Assembly (NCBI RefSeq): GCF_030867095.1
Contig: NC_081824.1
Span: 88,405,882-88,469,881, forward strand
Origin: Alligator mississippiensis
Taxonomy: Eukaryota > Chordata > Crocodylia > Alligatoridae
Direction of reading: 5' to 3'
DNA: 64,000 nucleotides
The position numbers and the translations under genes are program-made. Shown here piece by piece: positions 1 to 11,894 of the stretch. Within the stretch, counting starts at the first letter, position 1. Each line of letters starts with the position of its first letter. The notes beneath the pieces are model-generated. The model did no database searches. It saw only the letters and a program-made list of their open reading frames with translations, and was not told the DNA's origin.

Positions 1-505
1 ACTTCCGGGTCCACCGAGGATCACACAGGACCCCCACCCCCACACCCCTTGGTTCGGTGACTGGTGCCTCCTGGGTCTGGGGGGTACCGAGGGTCCCCCC
101 ATGGCTGATCACCAAGACAGGTGGGGTGGGGGGGTCTAGCGTGCTCCTCAGTGGAACCAGAAGTGGACCGGAAGTATTTTCAGTCCACTTCCAGGTTTGC
201 TTCAGAGCACATAGCCCCCCTCCCCCCCCCCACACACACACACATGCTCCTGTGGGATGCTCCATTCACCCCAACATCGCAGCATTAACAAGACATGCCT
301 GGTTCCTTCAGGTATGTTAGTAAAAACTTTTAAAGCTGTGTTTATGGCCAAATTGCTGATTCTCCGAATCAGCACTGAATCTTCAGATTTGGATTCGATC
401 AAAGTGAATTGAGGACAGTGATCTGAATCAATGAATAGAACCACTGTCCCCAATTCAGGCTGAATCTGAATTCAAATAGAATATGGCTTGTTTCATACAC
501 CCCTA
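1..505. mobile_element. hAT-type non-autonomous element, right part (left end outside window)
   Basis: The body (sequence based on paired GTCCACTTCC / GGAAGTGGAC motifs, then a stretch rich in GATTC and GAATC) matches the elements at 11903-12422 and 47054-47851. The right end reads TGTTTCATACACCCCTA, whose reverse complement TAGGGGTGTATGAAACA is the TIR seen in those copies. No coding capacity is visible. The left end and any target duplication are cut off by the window edge. The hAT assignment rests on the 8-bp target duplications of the two complete copies. Confidence 0.7.
231..244. repeat. (CA)n microsatellite after a C-rich run
   Basis: A short CA run directly follows a C-rich tract inside the hAT-type element. 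Confidence 0.8.
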
Positions 506-1364
506 ATACTTACCCTTCACCTCATTTTGAGGGGGTGAAGGAAGAGAACTTTGACAGAACAATAGAAATAGCAAAGTGGGTATGTAGAGGCTATATATTC
601 TGCTTCTGTGGGGTCTGTCCCACAGACCTTGATGTTCAGTGCTCTGGGCTGCCCACAGTCAATGTACCACAGGACCAGAAGTAGCTGCACCCCACCAGGT
701 AAAGTATTCAGTTGTGTTATTATCATGGGGGTTTAGACCTAATACTGCAATGTTGTCACAGAGTGGTCAAACTATCTTGCCATACCTTCTAAAGTCTGAG
801 AATAAGCCTAGTTAATGCTCCAGATGTCAGTAGTACCTGATAATTCTGACTCGGGAACCAAAGGTGATATGATCAATGGTAGTTACATTGCTCCCTTGTG
901 CACCTTTGGCCATTGAAACTACTAAGTCTAAATCATGCTAGCCAGATGGGCTGTTAGATTTGTGCAGACTTTTGATTTTGGTTTGTTAGCCCTAGGGGAC
1001 AACTGGCCCTCAAGATGTGGAATGCTCTGTGTGATAAGAGATCTTTTCCTATTTTTCTCTTCCTTCTATTATTTTGCACATGTAAGTAATTGTCAAAGCC
1101 AAAGCATCTTGTGCTTACAGAACTGAGACATGTTTTTGTTTGTGTCATTGGATGTTATGAGTGTCATCATTGCTGTTGTCCTCATAAGGCATTATGGATG
1201 TGTCACTGCTGAAGTCTCAGAAACACCAGTGCTGACAAAAATTGCAGCCAGGACACCAAGCCCGACACCAGTTTTGTCTTAAAGAACAACCACAAGTTGG
1301 GTTTGGTGGCAAAGATTCAGCCAGGTTTACTGTTTACAAGCATATCCCTAAGATGTTTTGGCTT
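506..1364. other. Unassigned spacer
   Basis: Moderately AT-rich sequence. I see no extended open frame with family resemblance, no tandem repeat and no terminal repeats. Confidence 0.5.
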
Positions 1365-1752
1365 TCATAGATTCATAGATGTTAGGGTCGGAAGGGACCT
1401 CAATAGATCATCGAGTCCGACCCCCTGCATAGGCAGGAAAGAGTACTGGGTCTAGATGACCCCAGCTAGATGCATATCCAACCTCCTCTTGAAGACCCCC
1501 AGGGTAGAGGAGAGCACCACCTCCCTTGGGAGCCCATTCCAGACCTTGGACACTCGAACTGTGAAGAAGTTCTTCCTAATGTCTAGTCTAAATCTGCTCT
1601 CTGCTAGCTTGTGGCCATTATTTCTTGTAACCCCCGGGGATGCCTTGGTGAATAAAACCTCACCAATTCCCTTCTGTGCCCCCGTGATGAACTTATAGGC
1701 AGCCACAAGGTCACTTCTCAACCTTCTCTTGTGGAGGCTGAAAAGGATTTTT
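1365..1752 (-). mobile_element. CR1 LINE, 5'-truncated 3' tail
   Basis: On the minus strand this encodes the CR1 ORF2 C-terminus: [53 protein letters not shown] and a final HLAGVI stop. The short 3' UTR and terminal TCTATGAATC octamers follow (plus-strand 1365-1380). It is the same subfamily as the two insertions at 57.3-60.2 and 60.5-63.0 kb. The 5' end breaks at about 1752 in a T-rich stretch. The surviving frame looks open for about 89 codons, which suggests a fairly recent insertion. Confidence 0.93.
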
Positions 1753-4440
1753 TTTAAAGGTTTTATGCTTATGCAGAATGGGAATTTTTATACATACACA
1801 CACCCCTTACAAGTTTCTTGCAACCATTCTCCACCCAGCTCTATGTTAGGTCCTACTACTATTTTCTTACAGATTTCACCCAAACCTCTTCCTGTCTGTG
1901 ACAACTAGTTTTTCCACTCAATTTGCTTAACAAATATATCAGACCAGGAGTTAAGGCTTTTGTATTTGTGGCAAGGTACTTGGCACAATACTATATAGGG
2001 TCCCCTAGGTGGCTACAAAGTTCCCATGTTTTCCTTCTTTTACACAATGTTCAAAAAAAATTACATATTGCATTCCATCTGTATCGTGAATGTCTCAAAG
2101 CATCCTGTACTGTGGGCTTGTTTCACATCCTGACCTGGGTGTTCCTGTTTGAGTCTTATTACACAGGAACTGGGCTCTCCTACACCTTGTACAGCCATTT
2201 CCCCTTCCCATCTTCTGGCAGGAGTGCCTAGCTCATCCATATGCCAAGTTTTGCTTACATAAGCAGTTCATGAATAAGTCAGGTTTTCTGGTCGGACCTA
2301 CTCTGGCCAATGCTTTAGCAAAGCCTTTATGTAAGCAGTGTATATTGAACAGTGTTCCAGCACAGCCTTGATTTTCGTTTGTTTGCTTGATAGATCCTGA
2401 CACATTTTGATCCACTATCCAAAGGAATACTATTTTTCCCCCTGCAACTATGCCTATTAATCATTCATAAAGACAGAATTATTCAGACTGGCTACAACTG
2501 TTGTGGGAGAAATGGCTCCTTTTGTATAGACTACAATTTATCTCATGAATGGCAATTGGTAACAAATAGGGGAAGACTTGTAGTTCATTAAAAATGTCAA
2601 AGGAATTATGACTAAAGCTTGATTGTGTAAATTTGCCTACATTAATCCTTGCTACAGTCACCCAAGTCATGAACTGGCTTCTAAATGGGACCTGCTCATT
2701 ATTAGAGAATGTCCTCTTGCTGCTAGGCCCTTAATACATGCATTTCAAATCTTTTAATGAACTATTTCCCCATTCCATGTGCAGCCTCTTATTAGCACCT
2801 TCTTACTTCACTCTTTACTACACTAAATATATTGAACACATGGAGGTCATATGATCAGAGAAACATCTGTTTGTCTAGAAACTGAGATCTCCCAAATTCC
2901 AGTCCTTGATTTGCCATCCTCAGAGTGTGTGTCCTTGAACAAATTACTTCACCTCTATACATTTCAGTTCCATAAATAAGAAAATAAGACTCTAAAACAT
3001 GCTTTACTGAAGTCTAGCAAAACATCTTTTTCTGAAAAAAATCTCTTCCCTTGCATTTGATCACAGCCTGTGGCATTCCAATATTTGCTTTAAGTTTCTT
3101 TGACAATGTGAATACAATGTGTTTTGTTACTAATGATGAATGTAGAGCCACTGCGTATAATTTTTGTTTATAGCAAGGTAAAATCAAATACAAAGTAACT
3201 ATTTAGCAGACTTGTTCAGCAAATGTGACAAACTGAGGATGCATCTTATTGTTTTACATTTGTTTAAACCCTGCCTACTATTTAAAGAAAAAATATACAT
3301 CATTATGCCATCTGTCACTAAAGAAAGAGCTTTAAAGGTATGTATTTCTTTCCCTCTGTGTACATTTGGGAAGATTTAGACCAACTTGGTAGTTTAATAC
3401 AGTGGCATCCCACCTTTTTCAGTTTGAAGATGCTATTAAAAAAAGAAGAAGAAGAAAGTATTTTTGTGGGTGATATTTCCTACTACATCATCATTACATC
3501 ATCTGGATGGTTGGGATACATTTGGAGAAAGTTTCAGGAATCACAGTGCACAGTATAAAATACTGTGATACCTGAAAGCTTATCCAAGCCTATCCCAATG
3601 CCAACCATACGGTTGGACATTAAAATATATTACTCAAAAATTCTTCCCTTTCACATATTTCTTACACTAGCACAGCAACAACATCACTTCAACGCTATTG
3701 AAAGAAAAGAGTTATGCACCACAGTTAACAAGCAGTTATATGAAAATTCTCCACTGTTTTCTGATTCTTTCTTGATCTAGTACAAAGGAAGCTGAAATCA
3801 AACACAATCCTGTAATGAAATCATTTCAGTATGTGGGAGACTCCAGCATACTAAGAATCAATACATCTGTTCTTTATACCTACTTGCTCCCAACATCTGA
3901 CCTGTTGATTTTGCTACACTTTGGTTGTCTCCAGTGAGCTATGGTTGTCCTTATCTCATTGGAGTCTGTAGTCAACACATAAGAGTATCCTCAGACTCCT
4001 TTAATTTGAGATGGCGCTACAAAAAAAGAATTATGGGTTGAAAATTGCGTCCAGCCTCCATGGGAAAAAAAAGGGGTGGGGGGGGAACAGTCTTGGGTAC
4101 CTGTGTCAAGAAAAGGCTTAGCATGGAGTCAGATGAGTTTCTGTCCTGTTCCTAGATCACATAGGTCCATAAGCAATGCATGTGCTTTCTCTTTGCTTCC
4201 TTGTTATGCAGAAAACAATGAGGGATATAACTGTCAAACAGGTGCAGAAAGAAAAGGTCAGGAACTACTCAAAGGGCTATGAGTTTTTCTCAGCATTGTT
4301 TCTGTACACCCTGTAGACCAGAGGGAGCCTTTTGGGGCAGCAGTGTCCCTACTTAACACAGGGTGCATGTGTTGCCCTGTGGGGCCAGGCCAACCCTCAG
4401 GATCTTAATATTGTGCTGTTAGACAGGAGGGCATGGTGTA
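1753..4440. other. AT-rich unassigned region
   Basis: About 2.7 kb of AT-rich sequence with only short open frames and no recognisable domain. An A/G run lies at 3440-3460. Nothing identifies an exon, RNA gene or element boundary. Confidence 0.5.
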
Positions 4441-4464
4441 CAATTGCACATGCATACACTCAAA

Positions 4465-4560
4465 AATCAATTAGGTGCATGCACACACACACTAGGTGCA
4501 TATACACACTCTAGGTGCATGGACCCCCACCAGGCATGCACACTCACACTACAATCCAGG
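4465..4560. repeat. Degenerate CA-rich tandem repeat
   Basis: Three copies of TAGGTGCAT, each followed by a CA-rich stretch, are spaced about 20 bp apart (near 4472, 4493 and 4512). The sequence stays CA-rich with decaying periodicity to about 4730. Confidence 0.6.
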
Positions 4561-4999
4561 CACATTACCAATTCAAGCACAAACACATCCAAAATTACCA
4601 GCCTAAGTAAATGCACACCTATCACCAAGTCAAGCACCTATTCACACTATACAGACCAAAAGAAATTAGACCAGAATCAATTATCAATACCTGCACACCC
4701 AATACACATACATGGATCACTAATTTGTATACACAAGTGAGTTCCTAACTTGGGTGTTGTGATGTGTATGTATGTATGTGCTTGGTGTGCTTTGGATACC
4801 TGGGGAAAAGTTAATGTAAGAAAGTGGAAGTGTAGGGAGTGAAACTTACCAGGACCAGGATTAGAACCAGTAGACTAGAGAGAAGTGGGCTGAAGAACTG
4901 AGTCTTGGGTGTTACTTTTGGTTAATTGACCTTAATTGATTAAAGGGCAACACCCAAAGCCTGCAGGACAGGGGAGTGACCCTGGAGAGAAGCCAGCCC

Positions 5000-5301
5000 T
5001 CTGGGAATGAAGCCAGAGTTACAGGGAAGCCAAAAGGTAAGCAGGGAGAGGGAAAGTGGGACAGAGGGTGCAGGGGAGCTAGAGAGGGTGGAAAGGAAAC
5101 TGGGGGCTGGCTCCAGGAACCTGGGGAGGGGCTACTGGTGCTGGGAGCTGGAGAAGGTCTCCGGATGCTGCAAAATGGGTGGGGAAGTTGGTGGCAGGCC
5201 AGAGGACTGTGGGGGAGGAGAGGCAGCTAGAGAAGGTGTGGGGGAAAGCTGGAGAACACAGAGGAAGGGGGGAAAGGAGCAGGGAAGGTTCGGAACAGAA
5301 G

Positions 5302-5335
<34 letters not shown>

Positions 5336-5645
5336 GGAGAGAAAGCAGGAAGCAGAAATGAGTGGGGCTGAGAGGCTAAAAGTGGCAGCAAGAGCTGCAG
5401 AAAGACATGGAAAGGAGGCGGTGGACAGCAGAAATGGGGCCAGGAGGCTAGAAGTGGCAGAAATGGTGGGAAGGACTGCAGAAAGACATGGGAAAAGGGC
5501 AGTAGGCAGCAGGAATGGGACTGAGAGATATCAGAAAGCAACAGGGCCAAGAGGCTGCAGCAGCAGAACAGAGAAGGGACAGAGAAGAGCTGAGAGGTGG
5601 CAGGAAAAGGTGGGGGGGAAGCTGAGAGAGACTGGAATTTAAGAT
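5000..5645. repeat. Long purine-rich (G/A) tract
   Basis: About 645 bp whose plus strand is strongly enriched in G and A, with recurring AGAAATGG, GAGGCTA and GCAGAAAGACATGG blocks, so part of it is an imperfect tandem repeat. The open frames here are low-complexity products of composition. I see no function. Confidence 0.7.
5305..5332. repeat. (GA)n microsatellite
   Basis: About fourteen uninterrupted GA dinucleotides inside the purine-rich tract. Confidence 0.95.
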
Positions 5646-5659
5646 GGGGAAGGGACTGG

Positions 5660-6470
5660 GGCTCAGTAACATACAACCCAACTCGGGGTTACAAATGACA
5701 GTGGTTTTATTGAACAGGGGAGATGACACAATATCTTATTGGTTCCTTCACACACACAATGGCAGCAGGGGTTAAAGAAGGTTGATGCTGGGGCTGAAGT
5801 CCGGGAGGAGAGAGAGAGAGAGTCCAAATTGGAGGAGGAAATGTGCAGGTGCTATCTACCTATCCCAGGCTGGAAGTTGTTCCTCGAATGGCCAGTCAGG
5901 GTCTCCTTCAACTCGGTGTTGTCCAGAGAGGGTCGCTGGCAGGGCCTCTAGGGTGGATAGGCAGCATGACATGGAGCTGATCTGGTTCAGATAGAAATGG
6001 CATTCCCACTGGGTCTGTCTTCACTGCCCCTTTTTATAGGGGCAGACCTTGTGTTACCCTAGTGACAGGAGGCATGCCTAGGCAAGAGTCAGCCCCTGGT
6101 CTACTGTGCATGTGTGCTCCGTGCAAGGATGTGCAGTTTTGGGTGTCTGTAATGGCAGGGTACAATGGTAGAGTTGCTGGTTCTGCAGGCTCTTTTGTCT
6201 TTCAAGTGCTGGGTTTTTGTCTTTGTTCCTGGGTGAGGTCCGTGGTTCCTGGATGAATCAATGCAAGGTGATGGCCTGGTCGTTACAGGCCATTCAGTAG
6301 AGGCCTGCTACCATTGTATTTCATACATTCTCAATCACTCTCATTCATCCAGGAACCAATTTACGTGGGAGGGGTACATGAATCATACAGTTGCAACACA
6401 GGGGATGCCCGGGCAAAGGACACAAGATGGAGGCTTGACATACAAAATGGAAACTTAACATGACTTACGC
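5660..6470 (-). mobile_element. Possible LTR-like segment (minus strand)
   Basis: On the minus strand a TATA-like CCTATAAAAAGG (plus 6031-6042) is followed about 330 bp downstream by AATAAA (plus 5706-5711), the order expected for LTR U3-R-U5. No TG/CA ends, target duplication or primer binding site could be fixed, so boundaries are approximate. It could instead be another promoter-bearing repeat. Confidence 0.25.
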
Positions 6471-7020
6471 TAACTTACATATATAGGCCTAAAACAGTAA
6501 TCACACAATATAAAAGCAGTACAAACATAATAATTATCACTAATAAAACAGTGGGTATCTATAACAAAATAGCAGGGAACTTATTTTCAAAGAGAAGAGA
6601 GAAAAATAAAACTTACTACCTAAAATAAAATGTTAAAGCTTATCCTACATCTTAGGTTACTTATACTTATCTATAGGGAATAGAGAGGGAAAGAAAAAGT
6701 CAGAAATGGTTGGAGAAGGGGAGGTAATGCATTTTAAAATAAAAAAACCCCCCAAAACTGGGGGTTTTGCTACACATGTGCACATGCAATTACTGTGAAG
6801 CAAAAAACTCTGGTGCATAGTACATCAAAGTCTTTTGCTCTGGGGTGTTGCATTTACATGTGTGCCTGGGACCACAGCACATTAAACCAGTTTGGAGCAG
6901 CCCCAGCCTTGCCCCAACCAGCCCCATCAGCATCTATATATATGTTGCTTCACAATAAACAATGCTACTGCAGGGTAGTACTTGTATTTACAGGTATTTA
7001 TTTGTTTACTTCAGCCTAAT
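6471..7020. other. AT-rich spacer with a terminal-repeat-like motif
   Basis: AT-rich sequence with no gene. At 6761-6781 the motif GGGGGTTTTGCTACACATGT resembles GGGGGTTTTGCTGCACATGT at 19444-19463, so both may be ends of one unrecognised repeat. Confidence 0.4.
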
Positions 7021-7101
7021 AGGGCTGCACATGTAGATGCAGAGACTTTACTGTGGGGCTAATTAGGGTACTGTGCAGTAATGTCTCATGTAGCCATGCC
7101 C
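7021..7101. repeat. Short foldback element with Harbinger-like ends
   Basis: The left end GGGCTGCACATGTAGATGC and the reverse complement of the right end (GGGCATGGCTACATGAGAC) are similar, and both resemble the Harbinger right end near 43430. At about 80 bp it would be a minimal MITE or a deletion relic. Confidence 0.4.
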
Positions 7102-7526
7102 ACAGACTCTTACATGACTAATTAGCAAGAGTTAAATTGCAGAATACAGCTCAGAAAACACATTTTCAATTTACAAACAATCATGATTATTCTTTTCAGC
7201 AGAGTTGTCCTTAATAATCACTTTAGTGTTTTGAGGGGAACATGTAACACCTAGAACATAGATTGAGCTCATTAAATAAACATTATACAACTATAAGAAG
7301 TTACCTATGGGTGCATACACACATCTAGGCACATGCACTTGCAGCAGCTCAAATAGCAGTGGCACAAATTTGTGCCAGAGATTTGTGTCTCAGCACAGGT
7401 GCTTGAACATGCACTTTGATGTGGGGCAAGTTGTGCCACTTGGGGCAAACTGATCCTGCCTAACTTCTGGGTCTGCAGCCAAGGGGAGCTAGAGACTGGG
7501 GACAGCACTTGTGCTGACCTCAGCAG

Positions 7527-7535
7527 TATAAAAAG
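7527..7535 (+). promoter_or_regulatory. TATA-box-like motif of TIR-1 copy A
   Basis: TATAAAAAG lies 218 bp inside the left end. The motif is found at the same distance in three other copies, so it may be a promoter reading into the element. Confidence 0.45.
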
Positions 7536-8370
7536 TTGCCCTGATGAGCAGCTCTGGGCTACTTGCTCTCAAGAGCTTCTGAGGCCAGGCCAGTTGACAT
7601 ATGGGGGCACTAGCCCTCTGTGAAAGCTGGACTGCTTCAGCAGCCCCTGAACCCTCTACCCACTGCAGCAGTCTAGCAGTGCGTGCTGCTGCTTGGCTGT
7701 GACTTGCTGCCATCTGTAAGAGCATCTGCCCCTTTGGACATGCAGCACCATGTCTGCATGCCTGCCAGGCTTACACGGGGACCACACAGCCACTTGGGCT
7801 GTGGCATGGGCACTGTAGTAGAGCTGTCTGAACCTCTGGGACAGCTGACAATGGGCTGTGGCTGCACAGCTGGCCTTTGAGTGGCATGGCTGCCATGTGT
7901 ACTCCCGCCCTGCCATCTGGGCAGCTATCTCCTGGAAGATGTGCTCATTGTGGTGGCCTTCTTTGAATTGTTAAAGCATGTCCTCCTCACCTCAAATGGC
8001 CAGGAGGTCAGCCACCTCATTTATGCTGCAGTTGGGTCCCCAGAGCAAGCCCTGGACAGGCTCCTCTGCCTGGGTCCTGCCACTTGCCTCACCAGCAGGA
8101 ATCCTGGTGCTCCCTATTTAAAAATTGCCAATTCTCTGATAAGAAATCCTAAATTCACTCTTTTAAATACCCCAAAATCCATGTTCTTCCATGATTAAAA
8201 TGAAATGCCACTATATATAGAGAGAGCGAGAGCACATGTGAGAGAGATTGATCAGTTGGGCAATACTTTATTGATATATTTACAATTTTAAAGCAGTTTG
8301 GAAGCCTACAAAAGCCTACCTATCATCATAATATAATACATTCTAAATATCTATATGCTTTGGTGTTTCC

Positions 8371-8392
8371 TTTTTTTTTTTTTTTTTTTTTT
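8371..8392. repeat. Poly-T run
   Basis: A 22-nt T homopolymer inside TIR-1 copy A, close to the junction between its AT-rich middle and GC-rich right half. Confidence 0.95.
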
Positions 8393-8913
8393 ACTCAGAC
8401 ATCCCCCTGACCCCTACACTAATCAGAATGTGGGGACAACTGCCCCTGAAGCCACAGCTCCTGCCAACAGGTCCCATCCTGTTTGGCAGCTGGGCACACA
8501 GGGTGTGAGATGTGTGTGGGGGGATATAGGGTTTACAGGAGGGGAATTAGAAAGGGGGGTGGGGTGAGATTCTTGGGGGGGTGTGTGTGTGAGATGGGGG
8601 GGTTGTGGGTGTGTATGGTGGGGGGTATGGATATAGCAAGACAGCAAGCGCAGCCTGGTTCTGCTCAAAGGTGCATGCCCCTAGGCTGGGTCAGGCCAAA
8701 CTTGTGCTATGTGGCACAGATGGCACCAGGCCATGGCCACACTGTGCTATCAAGCAGCTCTGCTAGCAGTAGGCCCTGAGTGCCCCATGGCCACTGCTGC
8801 TTCTGTGTGGTGGGGGGATGGGCTGTGTGCCATGCGGGGGGTGGGCAGGGGACCCCCCCCCCGGAGTCCCTACTACACATTTCCCTCCCCACCCCACCCC
8901 CCCACCCACACAT

Positions 8914-8924
8914 CCCTACTTACC
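8914..8924 (-). promoter_or_regulatory. Splice-donor-like GGTAAGTAGG in TIR-1 copy A
   Basis: Reading inward from the right end on the minus strand, CTGGTAAGTAGG matches the vertebrate 5' splice-site consensus. Equivalent motifs occur in copies B, C and E. Confidence 0.35.
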
Positions 8925-9112
8925 AGGGATGGCACCTGGGTTCATCAGGGGAAGGTGGCATGCAGAGTCACTCTGGCCAGGTGCTAGAATGGCTCTCTGG
9001 AGGACCCAGCCTCCAGTTGCTTTTGGTTGCTTTCTGTTGCTTCAGGTTTTCCCAGTATCAAATGCAACGCAAGGGGGGGGGGGGGAGGGGAGACAGCTGA
9101 AAAGTGTGCCTG

Positions 9113-9751
9113 TGTGATAAAGGTGCTTGCTGAAGGCTCTATGAAGACTAGACCAAGTGTTTTTCTGTATTTGTTTAGATATTAAGCTATATGTTGTTGC
9201 TAAAAGCCTAATTAAAGTTTAAGATGTAATGAGGCCTTGTATAAAGTAAGACCTAGTAAATTTAGCAAAGCCTTAAAGTAGTAAGGCCCTGTGGCATAGG
9301 TTTGTACTGCTATTGGTCAGTCTAAGGACAGTTGAAGTAAAAGGAATGTATGTTATCAGAACCATTCAGAAGCTTTAAATTGGCTGGGATATCTGGAAAC
9401 CATTCAGAAGGAAGATACAGCTCTGTGAAAAGGATTAGTTAGCTGTTGCCTGTATCAGTGGGCCTGTGGAGGAGCCCAAGGACTGCATTCCAGGGTCCTT
9501 CCTGGTACCCTTCAGACAGTGCTGTTCAGGGATGCCTGACTTCGCTGAACTTTGTGGAAAGAGAAGCTTGCTGTATATCAGGCATCAGAGGGGACTGCCA
9601 ATAAGTTGCTGACACAAATTGCTTTTGTCTATCATTGTTTGTTTTGTTACTACGTGTAGTTGTGTTTTTGTAAAGTCAATAAATCTTTCTTACCTTTCTA
9701 GCCCAGACCATACTTTCAATCCCGAGCCCTCCGCAGGTGGCTGGGACAACA
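9113..9751 (+). mobile_element. Probable solo LTR inserted in TIR-1 copy A
   Basis: The segment begins TGTGATAAAGG and ends GGGACAACA, so it has TG...CA ends. It holds AATAAA at 9678-9683 followed by about 70 bp of U5-like sequence. It splits the right part of a TIR-1 copy that is continuous elsewhere in the window. No internal retroviral sequence adjoins it. I could not confirm a target duplication, so the exact left edge (9098 or 9113) is uncertain. Confidence 0.5.
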
Positions 9752-9949
9752 GGGAACACTTTTTGTTTTCAGGGAACCTCTTTCAGTGCCTCAAATTGCT
9801 CTGAGATGCCACAACAGACATGTGCACACTCATCTGGATGCACCCTATGAGATCAAATCCATCCCTGTATTGGTATACTGAATAGTTCCTAATGTGTATT
9901 AGATACACAATTAGAATGAAATTTAATTTAATTTTATTTATTAAGTCTT

Positions 9950-10847
9950 GAAGCACCCTATTTAAATTTGCTGATGACACTAAGATGTGGGGGAATGTGG
10001 GCATGCTAGAAGGGAAATAGGCTGCAATTGGACCTAGGCAGGTTAAAGAGCTGGGCAGATGAGAACAGGATGGGTTTCATCACTGACAAGTGCAAGGTGC
10101 TGCACCTGGGGAGGAAGAACTAGTAGCATACCTGCAGGCTGAGGAACTCCCTTCTTGTCAGTGCAGAGGAAGAAAAGGATCATTATTCATGCCAAAATGA
10201 GCATGGGATGAGAGTATGGGGACGCGGTCAGAAAGGCCAACCACACCTTGTCATGCATCCACAGATGCATCTCAAGCAGGTCCAAGGAGGTGATCCTCCC
10301 CCTCTATGTGGCACTGGTCAGACTGCAGTTGGAGTACTGCATCCAGTTCTGGGCACCATGCTTCAGGAGGGAGGTGGACAACATGGAGAGGGTCCAGAGG
10401 AGGGCCACCCACATGATCAACAGGGCAGGCCCTATGAGGAGAGGCTAAGGGACCTGAACCTGTTCAGCCTCCACAAGAGAAGGCTGAGGGGGGATCTAGT
10501 AGCCATTTATAAACTAGTCAGAGGGGACCAGCAGGCATTGGGGGAGTCCCTGTTCCCCTGAGAACTACCAGGAGTGACTAGAAATGACAGTCACAAGCTG
10601 GCAGAGGGTAGATTCAGACTAGATATCAGGAGGCACTACTTCACTGTCAGGGCAGCTAGGACCTGGAACCAACTTCCAAGCGAAGTGGTGCTGGCTTCTA
10701 CCCTGGGGGTCTTTAAGAGGAGGTTAGACGAACACCTTGCTGGTGTCGTTTGACCCCAGTACTTTTTCTACTATGGCAGGGGGTCGGACTTGATGATCTC
10801 CTCAGGTCCCTTCCAACCTCACCAACTATGAAACTATGAAACTATAA
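9950..10847 (+). mobile_element. CR1 LINE, 5'-truncated
   Basis: The copy starts within the reverse transcriptase, just before the FADDTK-type catalytic motif ([12 protein letters not shown], 9960-9995), and runs through the ORF2 C-terminus. It ends in a CTATGAAA tandem at about 10847. C-terminal landmarks are [30 protein letters not shown] and [20 protein letters not shown]. Frameshifts and stops break the frame, so it is a pseudogene. It belongs to the CTATGAAAC-tailed subfamily also seen in the outer CR1 at 56.4-63.8 kb. Confidence 0.93.
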
Positions 10848-11740
10848 ATATATTATTTATTTTATTATTAGAAGTATGAACATTTCTGTAAAGGATATAT
10901 GGATCTTCTACAACACTTGAATAGGACACGTATCCTTCCATGTGTCTCAGTACCAGTTCTTACAATCATTTTACACATCTGGTGACCTAAATAAATAAAT
11001 AAAAAATACTGTTGTAAAGATTTGTAAGATTCACCTAGAATTAGTTTCTTAGGGTCATAAGCTAATTTTTGGCATAAAATATAAGACATCTGGGTAAAAC
11101 TCAAGATTAGTAGCAAAATAAAATCATTATTTTTTCTGATCTTATTTGGTCATTACAATTTATACATGGCTTTTGAAGTATATAACTTACAGTTTTCTGT
11201 TTCAGTTGTTCATTTAATTATGAAAAATATGCAAGATAAGGACATTTCTGGGAAATGTGCTATCTTTACAGCTGCATTCCAAAAATAGTGATTGTGATTT
11301 GTACTTTGTATGAAATATTCAATAGAACACCTTAGTTGCAAGTTATAAAGTTACTGCAAATGCTAGATCATAAATCTAAGGATCATTTTGGTCAAAAAGG
11401 AAATACACTACAAAACTACCTTATCAAATAACAGGACACATCTTTTTTTATAACTGTTATAGATTCTCCTCTCCTCCCCCCCCCTTAAAAAAACAAATAG
11501 GTTTTATAAAATATTTATGTTTTGGAAAAGCTCTCAACTTTAGAAGCATGTAAAATAGTTTTCTATTTAGGAACAGAAGGCATAACACTGAAAATCTGTT
11601 ATCAGAAGCCATGAATTATATTATAAAAATGATCTTTTCTTTATCTCTCTTTGCAGGGAGAGAACAGAACAATACCACTGAATTTCAAATCCAACACATA
11701 GAGGATTCTAGTAAAAAAATATCTTACTGAAACTAATATC
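10848..11740. other. AT-rich unassigned region
   Basis: Strongly AT-rich sequence with no recognisable repeat boundary, exon or RNA gene. Confidence 0.5.
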
Positions 11741-11747
11741 CCTTACA

Positions 11748-11894
11748 GACTGGGGGTTTTCAACCATTTTTGGTTGGTGTACCCTGGCAGCCAGTTGTGA
11801 AGCAGGGAGGCCCATGGCCAGTTGATGAGTGGGGGTTGGGGACCAGAAGCACTGGCGGCAAAACTGAAAGCACTGGTGGCAAAACTGGAATACA
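11748..11894. mobile_element. Possible hAT fragment
   Basis: The sequence TGGGGGTTTTCAACCATTTTTGG followed by GGTGTACCCTGGC resembles the end of hAT/Charlie-like elements (CAGGGGTTCTCAACC type). It is cut by the next element and has no matching second end. Confidence 0.3.

Larger units (their letters stand above)
7309..9845 (+). mobile_element. TIR-1 element, copy A (complete ends, TAT duplication)
   Basis: The left end starts GGGTGCATACACACAT; the right end, reverse complemented, starts GGGTGCATCCAGATGAG. TAT lies immediately outside both ends (7306-7308 and 9846-9848), consistent with a 3-bp target duplication. The left 1 kb aligns with 34599-35317, with 53369-54600 and with the reverse of 33470-34476. 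The right part aligns with the other E-end copies near 32.1, 37.4 and 49.9 kb. No convincing protein is encoded. A probable solo LTR (9113-9751) interrupts the right part. I infer a PIF/Harbinger-like element from the 3-bp duplication and TIR similarity. Confidence 0.75.

Noticed and set aside
5007..5642. 211-codon charged frame
   Set aside because: Low-complexity translation of a purine-rich tract.
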